Below, in pieces: positions 33,556-42,899 of a stretch of DNA of 64,000 bases. The stretch comes from Bacillus sp. UNC438CL73TsuS30. GTDB taxonomy: Bacteria > Bacillota > Bacilli > Bacillales > Cytobacillaceae. The notes beneath the pieces were generated by a model, which saw only the letters and a list, made by a program, of their open reading frames with translations, did no database searches and was not told where the DNA came from. Made by a program: the position numbers and the translations under genes. The stretch spans positions 1-64,000 of the forward strand of contig NZ_KI535299.1 of NCBI RefSeq assembly GCF_000482325.1, read 5' to 3'. Each line of letters opens with the position of its first letter. Position 1 is the first letter of the stretch.

Positions 33556-34989
33556 TTAAACCTCCCTCGTAAAGGGAAATTCGACAGTCGCAACTGTGCC
33601 TTCACTCGTTCCCTCGATCCTAAAATGTCCCGATAAATCATGTTCAATCATCATCTTGACAATATCAAGCCCTAAAGATGGTTTCATGGTGGAGGTATAG
33701 CCAATTCCATTATCTTTTACCAGAACCCTTATGGCTGAAGCCTCTTCCTCGATCACGACATGAATTTGGCCTTCATTCCTCTCCGTAAAAGCATGCTTCA
33801 CACAATTTTGGATCAATTCATTGATGACAAGGGCAACCGAAACTGCTAGATTTGATTTGATATAAAGCTTCGGTCCTGAATAATCAATCATAATCGTTTT
33901 TCCTTCATGATCATCACTAAAGACCAGCATATTGCCGATTTTCTCTATTAAACTGACAATCTCCACATCGTCCTGGTTTTGCGAGTTAGATAAAATGATT
34001 TCATACACAGAAGCAATACTTAAAATTCTGTTGAGGCTTTCAACGAAGTGCACCTTGCTCTCCTCAGGAATTCCCCTTCTCATCTGCAGGCGCAGTAGAC
34101 TTGCGACTGTTTGCAGGTTATTTTTCACGCGATGGTGAATTTCGCGGATCGCCACCGTTTTGACGGTAAGCTCGCGCTCCTTTTCACGCAGCTCTGTTAA
34201 ATCGCGAAAAATAATGAAGGAGCCGCTGTTTTGTTCATTTTGCACGAGCGCAATTTTTTTCATTTGAAAGACTTTATTCTGAATCGTCACTTCTTGAATC
34301 ACAAGTTCATCTGAACGCAGACAGATTTCTTCTAAGTTTGGAAAAAAAGTGGTAAAAAAATTTCCGCTCTTACACTCCATCGAACACATTTCTAACACAA
34401 GGTTCATCGCCGCAGGATTCGAATATTGAATCCGTAAATCTTGGTCAATTATGAATAAAGACTCCTCAATGACTTCCGGAATAAACGGTCGGTTTTCGGC
34501 CATTCCCAATAATAGTTCACTGAGTGTCTCATTTGCTTCTGTTAGCGCTTTCAGTTTATTTTGATTTTGAAGCTTATCGCTATTGTCCTTCTCCATAATC
34601 AACGTGCCAATAACCCGGTTATGTACACCTATAATAGGAACCACACTTTGTTCAACTTTTTTACCTTCTTGTGTAAAGGCATGATTGAGAAAAAGCGGCT
34701 TTCCTGTTCGAAAGGCATAAAAAACAGCGGGTTCAAACGTTTCATAAGCAAATTTACCGACAACCGGATTTTTATAGACCGATTTAGCCGTTGAAGGTGC
34801 CGCCTCAGCCACGACAATCGCATGCTTTTTTTCCCGCGTTTGACAGTCGATAAATACATTTGCTTGATTCAGGTCCGCAATTAACTGTAGGTTTTGAACC
34901 ACTTCTTGAATCTTTCGGATCTCTTCATCTGCTAGGTCTGTATGAAGCTGACATAAGGTTGCAACGGTGTTTATCTCAGTTTTAAGCAT
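33556..34989 (-). CDS. eutW: EutW sensor histidine kinase
   Basis: A 477-aa cytoplasmic kinase sensing ethanolamine and phosphorylating EutV. The N-terminal 150 residues form a GAF-like sensor (EutW N domain), followed by a PAS domain (about 175-275). The HisKA_2 block has REIHHRVKNNLQTVASLLRLQ with the phospho-histidine, then an HWE/HisKA2-type ATPase (NELIQNCVKHAF, VKDNGIGY, SLGLDIVKMM). No membrane helices. The start ATG at 34989 has only a modest site (TTGGGG), while the promoter upstream is near consensus. Confidence 0.94.
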   Translation of the reverse strand: MLKTEINTVATLCQLHTDLADEEIRKIQEVVQNLQLIADLNQANVFIDCQTREKKHAIVVAEAAPSTAKSVYKNPVVGKFAYETFEPAVFYAFRTGKPLFLNHAFTQEGKKVEQSVVPIIGVHNRVIGTLIMEKDNSDKLQNQNKLKALTEANETLSELLLGMAENRPFIPEVIEESLFIIDQDLRIQYSNPAAMNLVLEMCSMECKSGNFFTTFFPNLEEICLRSDELVIQEVTIQNKVFQMKKIALVQNEQNSGSFIIFRDLTELREKERELTVKTVAIREIHHRVKNNLQTVASLLRLQMRRGIPEESKVHFVESLNRILSIASVYEIILSNSQNQDDVEIVSLIEKIGNMLVFSDDHEGKTIMIDYSGPKLYIKSNLAVSVALVINELIQNCVKHAFTERNEGQIHVVIEEEASAIRVLVKDNGIGYTSTMKPSLGLDIVKMMIEHDLSGHFRIEGTSEGTVATVEFPFTREV

Positions 34990-35021
34990 GTCTTAGCCCC
35001 AATCTTCTAATATATAAAAAT

Positions 35022-35050
35022 ATTGTATCGGGCATTTTTATTAGTGTCAA
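35022..35050 (-). promoter_or_regulatory. Near-consensus sigma-A promoter of eutWV
   Basis: The minus strand has -35 TTGACA (35045-35050), a 17-bp spacer and -10 TACAAT (35022-35027), 33 bp before the eutW start. It implies constitutive transcription of the sensor and regulator, with control exerted downstream at the eutS and eutA terminators. Confidence 0.8.
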
Positions 35051-35075
35051 TCTTCTGTTTTTTAAGGAAATGTTT

Positions 35076-35120
35076 CAAAAATAACAAATGACGCCCCAAT
35101 TTAACTCAGGACGTCATTTA
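35076..35120 (-). terminator. Terminator of the M20 peptidase gene
   Basis: The minus strand has AAATGACG...CGTCATTT (eight pairs) followed by GTTATTTTTG. Confidence 0.6.
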
Positions 35121-35157
35121 AGAAAATTGTGATGTTAAAATACGAATAAAACCAATT

Positions 35158-36378
35158 CTATTTACGCTGCGCTTTCAACCATTCCATTGCAACATTTGCA
35201 TGTAATGCGGCACCATATTTAAATATCTCTTCCTTTTGATGCATGCGCGGATTGTGAACAGGTGCTTCTCCCTCTTTACCCGTACCTAAAACAACAAATG
35301 CGGAAGGAACTGCCTGAGAAATATGTGAAAAATCTTCAGATCCTCCCAATGTTCCTAAATCCGTTACATAATCCACCCCGACAATTTCTTCTAATGCCGG
35401 CATAATTTCATCTACAAAATTCGGATCATTATAGGTCGTAGGTGTATGGAAATCAACGATAGTATAATTACCTCGCCATGCTTTAACAACATGATCTATC
35501 ATCTCTGGAATTCGGCCGCATAAATGATCTCTTGACTGTTGGTCATAGCTGCGCATATTCCCTTGTAAAACAGCCTTGTCCGGGATAACATTCGTAACGG
35601 TTCCTCCGCTCATCGCACCGATCGAAAAAGTAACACTTGAACTTGGGTCCACTTCGCGCGTGAATAATAAATTTAAACTTGTATACAATTGATTCATGAT
35701 CATATTGGCATCGATGGTTTTATGTGGTTGTGAACTGTGACCACCATTACCTTGAACCTCAATAATATACGTATCCATTGCTTGTGATATGGTTCCTTTA
35801 TGGACAGATAATGTGCCGGCTTCCTGGTCAGGCATGATGTGAATAGCAAAAGCTGCATCAACTTTTGGATTTTCCAAGAGTCCATCTTCAATCATTAACT
35901 TAGACCCATAACCCCACTCCTCACCGGGTTGAAACATTAATTTAACTGTTCCTTGTAATTTATCTTCATGATCTTTCAATAGTTGTGCAGCGCCTAACAA
36001 CATAGCTGTATGGGAATCATGGCCGCAAGCATGCATTTTACCTGGAATTTTAGATTTAAATTCAGATTCATATTCTTCCTCAATCGGCAAGGCATCCATA
36101 TCTGCACGGAGGAGAATACATGGTTCACCTTTACCAATAGTCGCAACTACACCTGTACATTCGAACTGTTCACCAAATCCTGCTTTCGCATATTTTTTAG
36201 TAATATCTGCTGGTACCACACCACATGGTTTATTTTCAATCCCCATTTCGTTCAACCGTTCACGAATATAATTTTGAGTGTTTGGAAGATCAAATCCGAG
36301 TTCAGGATATTGGTGTAAATGACGGCGATCCTTAATAATTTGTTCTTCATATCTTTTTGCTTCTTCAAAAAAATTCAT
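35158..36378 (-). CDS. M20-family amidohydrolase/peptidase
   Basis: A 406-aa zinc-dependent hydrolase of the M20D group (hippurate hydrolase, N-acyl-amino-acid amidohydrolase, IAA-amino acid hydrolase type). Metal-binding blocks seen are LRADMDALPIEE, GKMHACGHDSHTAMLLGAA, MFQPGEEWGYGS and AIHIMPDQ, with LGGSEDFSHI near the C-terminus. The dimerisation lid lies at about 185-305. The start is taken as ATG at 36378 after AGGAG (11 bases); two closer ATG codons overlap or abut the site. The gene is alone, so the acyl-amino-acid substrate is unknown. Confidence 0.88.
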   Translation of the reverse strand: MNFFEEAKRYEEQIIKDRRHLHQYPELGFDLPNTQNYIRERLNEMGIENKPCGVVPADITKKYAKAGFGEQFECTGVVATIGKGEPCILLRADMDALPIEEEYESEFKSKIPGKMHACGHDSHTAMLLGAAQLLKDHEDKLQGTVKLMFQPGEEWGYGSKLMIEDGLLENPKVDAAFAIHIMPDQEAGTLSVHKGTISQAMDTYIIEVQGNGGHSSQPHKTIDANMIMNQLYTSLNLLFTREVDPSSSVTFSIGAMSGGTVTNVIPDKAVLQGNMRSYDQQSRDHLCGRIPEMIDHVVKAWRGNYTIVDFHTPTTYNDPNFVDEIMPALEEIVGVDYVTDLGTLGGSEDFSHISQAVPSAFVVLGTGKEGEAPVHNPRMHQKEEIFKYGAALHANVAMEWLKAQRK

Positions 36379-36520
36379 GATAATCATCACTCCTATATAT
36401 AATATTTTATATATAATATTATCTACTAAAATTTCATATTTTCCAAATACTTTTTTTTCAGTTGGTTCTAAAGATGGACATGAAACATATCCATAGGATG
36501 AGAAAAAAGGGGGTATGTGT

Positions 36521-37318
36521 ATGAATTTTTCCTTGAATAATTTAACCGTTCCTGAAGTAATTAAAGCAACACAAGATAATATGATTGGACTTATGCATAC
36601 CTGGGGAGGTTTATCCGATGCACTTCAAGTAATCGAAGACGAAAATTGTTTTCGAATTAAATCGCCAATTAAACACCCTTTATTTAACAATATTTTAAAA
36701 ACAAAGGTTGATCAGGATGTTCATGGATTTGTAGATTCAATTGTAAACGATTACAAGAGTCAACAGATCCCTTTTCTTTGGCGCATCTGGGACCATGATG
36801 AACCAGATGAAATCGGGTCAGTATTGCTCGAAAATGGCGCCCAGCAAATTCCTGGTACAATCTTGATGGCAATCAACTTGGACTCCTTTCAACCACTCAC
36901 ACAACCTCTTCCTGAACTAACGATACAAACAATCGGTATGAAAAGAGATGCAGTAAATTTCTCTCAATGTGCCTGCACTTCATTCGGTATTCCAAAGCAA
37001 TTTCTTGAGCCGATTGGTGAATTAATCCATAAAGAAGATCCCAATATCGTCAATTTTGTTGGTTATGTAGATGACACAGTAGTTTCGACTGCAACGCTTT
37101 ATTACCGTAATGGAATAGCAGGAATCTACAATGTAGCCACCTTACTGGACTTCCAAGGAAAAGGCATCGGTATGGATATTATGACAGCGTTACTCTTCAA
37201 AGCGAAACATGATGGATATCATACAGCGATTCTCCATGCAACACCAGCCGGGCTGCGGCTTTACGAGAAGCTAGGATTTATAAAGTATGGGGAAATGAGA
37301 CAATATTTATTTACTTAA
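36521..37318 (+). CDS. GNAT-family N-acetyltransferase
   Basis: A 265-aa acetyltransferase. The GNAT fold occupies the C-terminal half, with acetyl-CoA loop LLDFQGKGIGMDIMTALL (R/Q-x-x-G-x-G/A) and the final LRLYEKLGFIKYG motif. The N-terminal 120 residues are not recognised and may bind substrate. The start ATG at 36521 has AAGGGGG seven bases upstream; a nearer ATG at 36515 is too close to the site. It lies convergent to the next GNAT gene across a shared terminator. Confidence 0.85.
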   Translation: MNFSLNNLTVPEVIKATQDNMIGLMHTWGGLSDALQVIEDENCFRIKSPIKHPLFNNILKTKVDQDVHGFVDSIVNDYKSQQIPFLWRIWDHDEPDEIGSVLLENGAQQIPGTILMAINLDSFQPLTQPLPELTIQTIGMKRDAVNFSQCACTSFGIPKQFLEPIGELIHKEDPNIVNFVGYVDDTVVSTATLYYRNGIAGIYNVATLLDFQGKGIGMDIMTALLFKAKHDGYHTAILHATPAGLRLYEKLGFIKYGEMRQYLFT

Positions 37319-37320
37319 TG

Positions 37321-37356
37321 AAAAAAGCATTGGTTGCTTGAAAACCAATGCTTTTC
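37321..37356. terminator. Bidirectional terminator between two GNAT genes
   Basis: AAAAGCATTGGTT...AACCAATGCTTTT, a perfect 13-bp stem, between convergent genes. Confidence 0.9.
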
Positions 37357-37360
37357 CTTA

Positions 37361-38257
37361 TTAAAGGATCAGATACATTTCATATTGTGCTAGGTTTCCT
37401 TTTTGAAAACCATGCTTTTTATAAAAACCTTCAAGTAAACTATTGTTTGGAAACCCAGTAGTCATTTTAGATAATTGGAGATTTTTACAGGCGGTTTGCA
37501 AAAGCTGTGTTGCAATGCCCTGACCTCTTACATTTTTATCCACCATTAAAAAACTTATCCCGCCGTTCGAAATGATGGATAGACATCCAACTAATTCTTC
37601 GTTTAAATAGGCCGCAAAATAATGGTTATGGGTCAATTTTTCTAAGAAATCGATATCATTCTGCCAGTTAATATGGTAGGTCCATTTTTGAATATGTGTT
37701 TGAAAATCATTAAAATCCAAACTTATTATGATGGCTTCTGATTTTGTTTCTGCCATTTTTAGCCCCGATAAATTCTGATTTGAGTAATAAACAATATCAT
37801 AGATTTTTTCGTAGCCTAATTTTTTATAAAAATGAATCGCTCGGTCATTCCCAACGATTACTTCAAGAAAAAGCTGCTTACAGCCTTGTTTAACCGCCTC
37901 TTCTTTATGAAGTTCAAATAGCTTTTGGCTGATGCCATGACCCCTAAATTCAGGGTGAAGTGCTAATGTTCCACATCTCATCGTTTTAATCGTTTCATAA
38001 TTTTTAATGCCGCCCAATATTACTCCAACAGGCTGTTGTTCATAAAAAGCGATGAAGGAAGTCTCTCTTGCATTGCCTTCAGGACCAAAAAAGCGATGGA
38101 TAAAATCCGGCTCTGAAATTTCCATTTTTATTATATAATCCGAAAAACCACCTTGAAAAGCTTGGTGTATAAAATGATCCTTTACCTCAGAACATCTTTG
38201 ATATCTTATTTTCGAATTGTCTACTATAAAACTCGTTTGTTCGTTTGACATTTGCAT
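37361..38257 (-). CDS. Tandem-GNAT acetyltransferase
   Basis: A 298-aa protein with two GNAT domains in a row. The first (about 20-160) has HPEFRGHGISQKLFE and HFYKKLGYEK. The second (about 180-298) is shorter with VDKNVRGQGIATQLLQ and FYKKHGFQKG. Both acetyl-CoA loops look intact. The start ATG at 38257 has GGGGG eight bases upstream. The substrate is not known; tandem-GNAT proteins include aminoglycoside- or mycothiol-type enzymes, none of which can be claimed here. Confidence 0.87.
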   Translation of the reverse strand: MQMSNEQTSFIVDNSKIRYQRCSEVKDHFIHQAFQGGFSDYIIKMEISEPDFIHRFFGPEGNARETSFIAFYEQQPVGVILGGIKNYETIKTMRCGTLALHPEFRGHGISQKLFELHKEEAVKQGCKQLFLEVIVGNDRAIHFYKKLGYEKIYDIVYYSNQNLSGLKMAETKSEAIIISLDFNDFQTHIQKWTYHINWQNDIDFLEKLTHNHYFAAYLNEELVGCLSIISNGGISFLMVDKNVRGQGIATQLLQTACKNLQLSKMTTGFPNNSLLEGFYKKHGFQKGNLAQYEMYLIL

Positions 38258-38360
38258 CTATAAGACCCCCAATCTTCCATTTTGCATTTTACCTGAATAT
38301 TTAGTATTACCATAATAGATTTCTATGAGAAAGGTGGTTTCGCCTATTTGCAAAAATCTA

Positions 38361-39080
38361 TTAGGTTAATTCCTTTAATACCTCGCCAATTTTCCGGTGA
38401 TGAATCATCAAATCAGCTACATCATCCATTCCCGTTGGCTCCATATTGATAATGACGATTTTTGCCTCATTCTCTTTTGCTTCTTGTGGAAAAAAGTTTG
38501 CCGGTGAGACATTTAAGGAGGAACCGAGAACAATAAACAGCTCCGCTTTCTTTGTTTCCCGTGCTGCTTGTAATAAAGATGCTTCTGGCAACCTTTCGCC
38601 AAACAGGACAATAGATGGGCGGATGAATCCACCACATTCACAGGATAAATTTTGCTCCATAAATCTCGCAATTGGAAAAATATCTCGGCACTCTGAACAA
38701 TGACAGGTTCTTAAGCTGCCATGTAATTCGACAACATTTTTACTGCCTGCTGACTGATGAAATCCATCCACATTTTGGGTAATAATCGCATTAAGTTTCC
38801 CTTCCCGTTCCCATTGGGCTAGAACATCATGCCCGATATTGTGCTTATATTTATCAATATTTTCAATCCGATTTTGATAAAATTCAATAAACTCATAGCG
38901 ATTATTTTGCATCGCATCAGTGCTGACTAATCTCATAGGATTTTGATCTTTCCATAAACCGGATGAAGCGAAGTGAAAATCAGGTAGTCCGCTCTCCGTG
39001 GACATGCCTGCCCCTGAAAATATAACGGTATAATTCGATTCCTCCAGCCATTGTTTTAAAATTTGAATTTTTTCATCCAT
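38361..39080 (-). CDS. Sir2-family NAD-dependent protein deacylase
   Basis: A 239-aa sirtuin using NAD to remove acyl groups from lysine. Seen are VIFSGAGMSTESGLPDF (NAD loop), TQNVDGFHQSAG, the catalytic histidine in ELHGSLRTC, and zinc cysteines (C-x-C...C and CEC). C-terminal blocks are RPSIVLFGERLPE and VLGSSLNVSPA. The start ATG at 39080 has GGGGGAG upstream. It is divergent from the following GNAT gene with about 75 bp between starts, an interesting acetylation/deacetylation pairing, though co-function is speculative. Confidence 0.92.
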   Translation of the reverse strand: MDEKIQILKQWLEESNYTVIFSGAGMSTESGLPDFHFASSGLWKDQNPMRLVSTDAMQNNRYEFIEFYQNRIENIDKYKHNIGHDVLAQWEREGKLNAIITQNVDGFHQSAGSKNVVELHGSLRTCHCSECRDIFPIARFMEQNLSCECGGFIRPSIVLFGERLPEASLLQAARETKKAELFIVLGSSLNVSPANFFPQEAKENEAKIVIINMEPTGMDDVADLMIHHRKIGEVLKELT

Positions 39081-39155
39081 TTTCGCTCCCCCTTACTTTA
39101 TATTTTACAAGTTTCCTATATAATGGAAATAACTAACATTAAGAAGGTGGTTTTT

Positions 39156-39710
39156 ATGGATTTTGAGTTACCTGTTTTAGAAACAGAACGTCTCATTCTT
39201 AGAAAAGTAACGCAGGAAGATCTGGACGACATCTTTTCTTATGGTTCCATTGAAGAGGTAACCAAATATGTTACATGGAATACACACCGGTCGTTAGCCG
39301 ACTCACAAGTGTTTGTTGATTTTGCTTTAAATCAGTATGAGCAAAAGAAAATTGCGCCGTGGGGAATTGAATACAAAGAAACGGGAAAAATGATTGGATC
39401 AATTGACTTTGTTTCCTGGCAGCATCATCATAAGGTAGCGGAAATTGGCTATGTTCTTTCACCAAATTATTGGGGAAAGGGCATCATCACGGAGGCTGCA
39501 AAGAGAATAATTCAATATGGCTATGAAGAAATGGATTTGGTGCGGATCCAAGCAAGATGTTTTGTTCAAAACATTGGATCTGCTCGAGTCATGGAAAAAA
39601 CAGGCATGTCTTTTGAAGGCATCATGAAAAAAGCTATGTTTATTAAAGAGAAGCATTGGGATTTAAAAATGTATGCGATTTTAAAAGAAGAATTTCTAAT
39701 AAAGGCATAG
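39156..39710 (+). CDS. RimJ/RimL-type GNAT acetyltransferase
   Basis: A 184-aa acetyltransferase of the RimJ/L subgroup (PVLETERLILRKVTQEDLDDIFSYGS, IGYVLSPNYWGKGIITEAAKRI, VQNIGSARVMEKTGMSFEG). These acetylate N-terminal residues of ribosomal proteins or antibiotics. The start ATG at 39156 follows AAGGTGG; a longer open frame to 39063 overlaps the sirtuin promoter region and has no site. No target can be given. Confidence 0.9.
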   Translation: MDFELPVLETERLILRKVTQEDLDDIFSYGSIEEVTKYVTWNTHRSLADSQVFVDFALNQYEQKKIAPWGIEYKETGKMIGSIDFVSWQHHHKVAEIGYVLSPNYWGKGIITEAAKRIIQYGYEEMDLVRIQARCFVQNIGSARVMEKTGMSFEGIMKKAMFIKEKHWDLKMYAILKEEFLIKA

Positions 39711-39719
39711 TTTGCACGG

Positions 39720-40080
39720 GCTCAGTGACCCATTTTCTGGATTTCGTATTTTGTCGGGAACTGAGGCTCGCCTTCGGTTACCTTGGACACCGGATTTTTC
39801 TTCTTTCGGGTATCGAGATTGGTCTTCGGTTACCTTGGACATCATATTTTTGCTCTTCCGGGCATCAAGACCGCTCTTCGATTACCATGGACACCGGATT
39901 TTGCTTCTTTCGGGCATCGAGATTGGTCTTCGGTTACCACGGACATCATATTTTTGCTCTTCCGGGCATCGAGACCGCGCTTCGGTTACCATGGACACCG
40001 GATTTTGCTTCTTTCGGGCATCGAGATTGGTCTTCGGTGACCGCTGAACCAGATTTTTTGCTTCTTCGGTCACTAAGACC
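39720..40080. repeat. 52-bp tandem repeat array
   Basis: Units begin with CTTCGGTTACC and have an exact 52-bp period at 39772, 39824, 39876, 39928 and 39980, with degenerate copies on both sides. Two versions alternate: one with GGACACCGGATTTT and GAGATTGGT, the other with GGACATCATATTTTTG and GAGACCG. The higher-order period is therefore 104 bp. Since 52 is not a multiple of three and the three frames are open only by chance of composition, I treat it as non-coding. It sits between a GNAT gene and a broken endonuclease IV gene. Confidence 0.92.
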
Positions 40081-40203
40081 ACATATATCACTTTGAGTAT
40101 ATCATCTATATCCATTATTTAACATAATATTTTAGACCGATAATAACACATTTCTAAAGAATATCTACACCTAATTAAATATAATCAATTCGATAGCATA
40201 GAG

Positions 40204-41038
40204 TCACCCCCATTTTTGCTTAAGCATCTCAATCTCTTCTTTATGGCTAATTCCCTCATCATCCGGTGTTTCTAAAATAAAAGGAATCTCTTTTAAAAGT
40301 CTCGAAGGTATGAAGTTCTCAAATTGCTCTTCGTTAATATAACCAGGGCCAAAAATATTAGCGTGACGGTCTTTCTTTGAACCGGTTGGATATTTCGAGT
40401 TATTCAAATGTATGATTTTCAACTCTTCCCAATAGCCCAATTCTTGCCCTTTTGCAAACAAATCCTCAGCATTTTCACCGTTCCAGAGTCCACTTGCAAA
40501 AGCATGACAGGTATCGAGACCAAAACCGATTTTCTCTGGATATTCACATAAATTCCTAACTTGGACCAATTCTTCAAATGTGGTGCCAAGGGCCCCTTTC
40601 GTCCCCGCATTATTTTCTAATAAAACCAGACAAGTCCCTCTCCCACTGACTAAGAACCGAATTTAACATATCGAGCATTAGGTGATAGCTGGCCAGTGGA
40701 TCTGTTTTGCTGATCTGGCTGCCAAAATGTACAACCACCCCTACCGATCCACATGTGTTGGCAATCTCCAAATCATTTAACAACGAGGCAATCGTTAATT
40801 CCCGTTTATCTTCCGTTGGCGTAAGACTTGTAGGATAGGGTGTATGGGCAACGGAAATTAGCCCATGCTCTTCGCAAAAACTTTTACAGCTGACCGCATC
40901 TTCCAAATCAAAATCTTTTACCGATAGACTTCTCGGGTTTTTCGGAAAATATTGAAAAGCGGATGCACCATATGCAACCGCCCGTTTAGCCGCTCCTAGA
41001 TATCCATTTTTAATGCTGATATGACAACCGAATTTCAT
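40204..41038 (-). pseudogene. nfo: Endonuclease IV gene with a frameshift
   Basis: The two minus-strand reading frames together make a full-length (about 278 aa) endonuclease IV, an AP endonuclease of base-excision repair. The 5' part (40610-41038) ends in LNSVLSQWERDLSGFIRK; the 3' part resumes as TCLVLLENNAGTKGALGTTFEE. Metal-ligand blocks are present across both halves (HISIKNGY, HTPYP, VVHFGS, LLENNAG, GLDTCHAF, LNNSK, DRHANIFGPG, ILETP). Removing one G from the GGG near 40647 restores the frame (QWERTCLVLLE). It could be a true pseudogene or a sequencing error. Confidence 0.85.
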
Positions 41039-41121
41039 AAAACCCCGCCCAATCCTTTATTTGAAAATAGAGTTTACTAATTTCCAAATTTTATTCTTGG
41101 ACCGCAATATCCCCAATAAGA

Positions 41122-41213
41122 TTACCAACTATTTTTCAAAACAACTTTTCCTATAGCCTTTCCTGACTCCATGTACTCATGGGCTTCTGAGACCTCATCA
41201 AACGTTTTTACCT
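41122..41213 (-). pseudogene. C-terminal remnant of a zinc-type alcohol dehydrogenase/quinone oxidoreductase
   Basis: The minus strand encodes VKTFDEVSEAHEYMESG then KAIGKVVLKNSW and a stop. This is the typical C-terminal end of MDR-superfamily quinone oxidoreductases (EAHxxMExGxxxGKIVL). The frame is closed upstream of 41213 and no start or cofactor-binding domain is present. The remaining DNA of the 41039-41354 gap shows nothing else. Confidence 0.7.
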
Positions 41214-41354
41214 AAAAATAAGAAAATATCTCTAAGTAACATCTTAAAGGTAAGTAGTGTGAAAAGTAAAAAGATTTAAACTTTGGTCGCATTTTCGAGG
41301 GCACTTCAGGTTTTACGCTAGGAGAAGGAACCCCTTAATAAATTTCCTCACCTT

Positions 41355-42830
41355 TTAAGAACTCGCCAATACCTCAACAATCCTGTCCTCAATCTTCTTC
41401 CCTTTTTTCTCATCCAACAAATTATTCAACAAAATGGAAAAAATCAACTTTTCTCCTCTTTTTGTTTGTACGTATCCTGATAAGGAAGTAACTGTGCTAA
41501 TCGTACCTGTTTTAGCCCAAACCTTACCTTTTGTTAACGGGGTCTTCAAACGGTACCTCAGGGATCCCCCTACCATTTTTTCACTTTCACCCGCGACCGG
41601 AAGTGAATTCAGGAAAAATGGAAACCAAGATTTGTGTTGGACAGAATATAGCAATTGTGAAATTTGGTTTGCTGGTATTAAATTCACATGGGATATACCA
41701 GACCCATCCCTGAGCAGCATGGTTTGCGGGTTGACCCCAAAATTCGGGAGCTCATTCTGAATGACTTCAAGCCCTTTTTCCCAGCTTCCCTCACCTTTCA
41801 TGACTCGGCCCATTTCCTTTGTCAAAACCTCAGCATGGCCATTATTACTTAACTTCATAAAGGGAACGAGCAGCTTTGAAAGCGGCATCGAGGAATGACT
41901 GACTCTCTCTATTGCATCTTTAGGCGTTTTCCCTGTTGTAATTTTTCCAGTTAATTTAATGCCATGCTCGGAGAGGGATTGTTTAAATAGTGCAAGCGTA
42001 TAGTTCGTTGGTTCCCATACACCGACCCACTCCCGTTCATTTTTACTATTCTGCGGAATGGTTCCAGAAATCGTGATGATATTATTTCCGTGTCCCCGCT
42101 CTATTTTAAGCTCTTTTTTAGCATCAGTTGACCCTGTTACCGCTTGATTGACTATTTTTACAAAGCTCGTTTTCGGTGACATCGATACAGTTGGTTTCAA
42201 CCCCTTTTTGCTGCCCGGCTTAACACGTACAATAATCGTTCCTGCATCATAATCTTTATCCGGGGAAACGGTTAAAGCGGAAATTTGAGCACCATAGTAG
42301 GTGGTTTCATCCGACCAAGGTAAATCGGTTGAATATCGGACATGATCAAAATAGGAATCATCCCCAATCAGGTTACCCTTTACTTTAACAATCCCCCTCA
42401 GTTTAAGCTGCTTCGCCATATGATCAAGATCCGCTTTTAATAGGGTTGGGTCGCCCTTTCCTTTTAAATACAGGCTGCCATACAAGGTTTTTCCTTTTAT
42501 CCTGCCTTTTGTCAGCACCTCTGTACGAAAGCGGTAATTTTCCCCCAAAGCATTTAGTGCCGCAGCTGCAGTCAACAATTTCATATTTGAAGCTACTCGG
42601 AGACGGGTGTCACCCATATGGTCATAGATGATTTGTCCAGTTGATGCTGACCGCACACTAATTCCAGCAATTGCGCCTTGTAAATCGGGTTCCTTCATAA
42701 GAAGAAGATTTAGTTTTTGGTCCAGAACTGTAGAGGCTTTGGCATGAATCGGGGTTTGGTGTATGTATGGTACTATCGCAGCAATGAAAAGCAAAAAAAT
42801 AAATAGATAATTTTTTAAACTTTTATTCAA
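41355..42830 (-). CDS. D-alanyl-D-alanine carboxypeptidase/endopeptidase, PBP4 (DacB/DacC) family
   Basis: A 491-aa secreted low-molecular-mass penicillin-binding protein of the S13 family, trimming or cutting peptidoglycan cross-links. A signal peptide spans residues 1-31 (ending IHAKA). Active-site motifs are SNMK (serine nucleophile, about 82-85), SNN (about 332) and KTG (about 440). The insert between the first two motifs is typical of PBP4a. The start is TTG at 42830, as no ATG precedes the signal sequence; AAGGTGG is about 12 bases upstream, longer than ideal. Confidence 0.9.
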   Translation of the reverse strand: MNKSLKNYLFIFLLFIAAIVPYIHQTPIHAKASTVLDQKLNLLLMKEPDLQGAIAGISVRSASTGQIIYDHMGDTRLRVASNMKLLTAAAALNALGENYRFRTEVLTKGRIKGKTLYGSLYLKGKGDPTLLKADLDHMAKQLKLRGIVKVKGNLIGDDSYFDHVRYSTDLPWSDETTYYGAQISALTVSPDKDYDAGTIIVRVKPGSKKGLKPTVSMSPKTSFVKIVNQAVTGSTDAKKELKIERGHGNNIITISGTIPQNSKNEREWVGVWEPTNYTLALFKQSLSEHGIKLTGKITTGKTPKDAIERVSHSSMPLSKLLVPFMKLSNNGHAEVLTKEMGRVMKGEGSWEKGLEVIQNELPNFGVNPQTMLLRDGSGISHVNLIPANQISQLLYSVQHKSWFPFFLNSLPVAGESEKMVGGSLRYRLKTPLTKGKVWAKTGTISTVTSLSGYVQTKRGEKLIFSILLNNLLDEKKGKKIEDRIVEVLASS

Positions 42831-42899
42831 GCCTTTTTCAAACCACCTTTTTTCTTTAAAGTTTGTCCAAAAGTTTTCGAAAAAAATTTGTCAAACTAA

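Noticed and set aside
39656..40096. Long plus-strand frames over the 52-bp repeats that could be read as repeat proteins
   Set aside because: All three frames are open because of composition and a period not divisible by three. There is no ribosome binding site and no recognisable domain. Treated as non-coding repeat.
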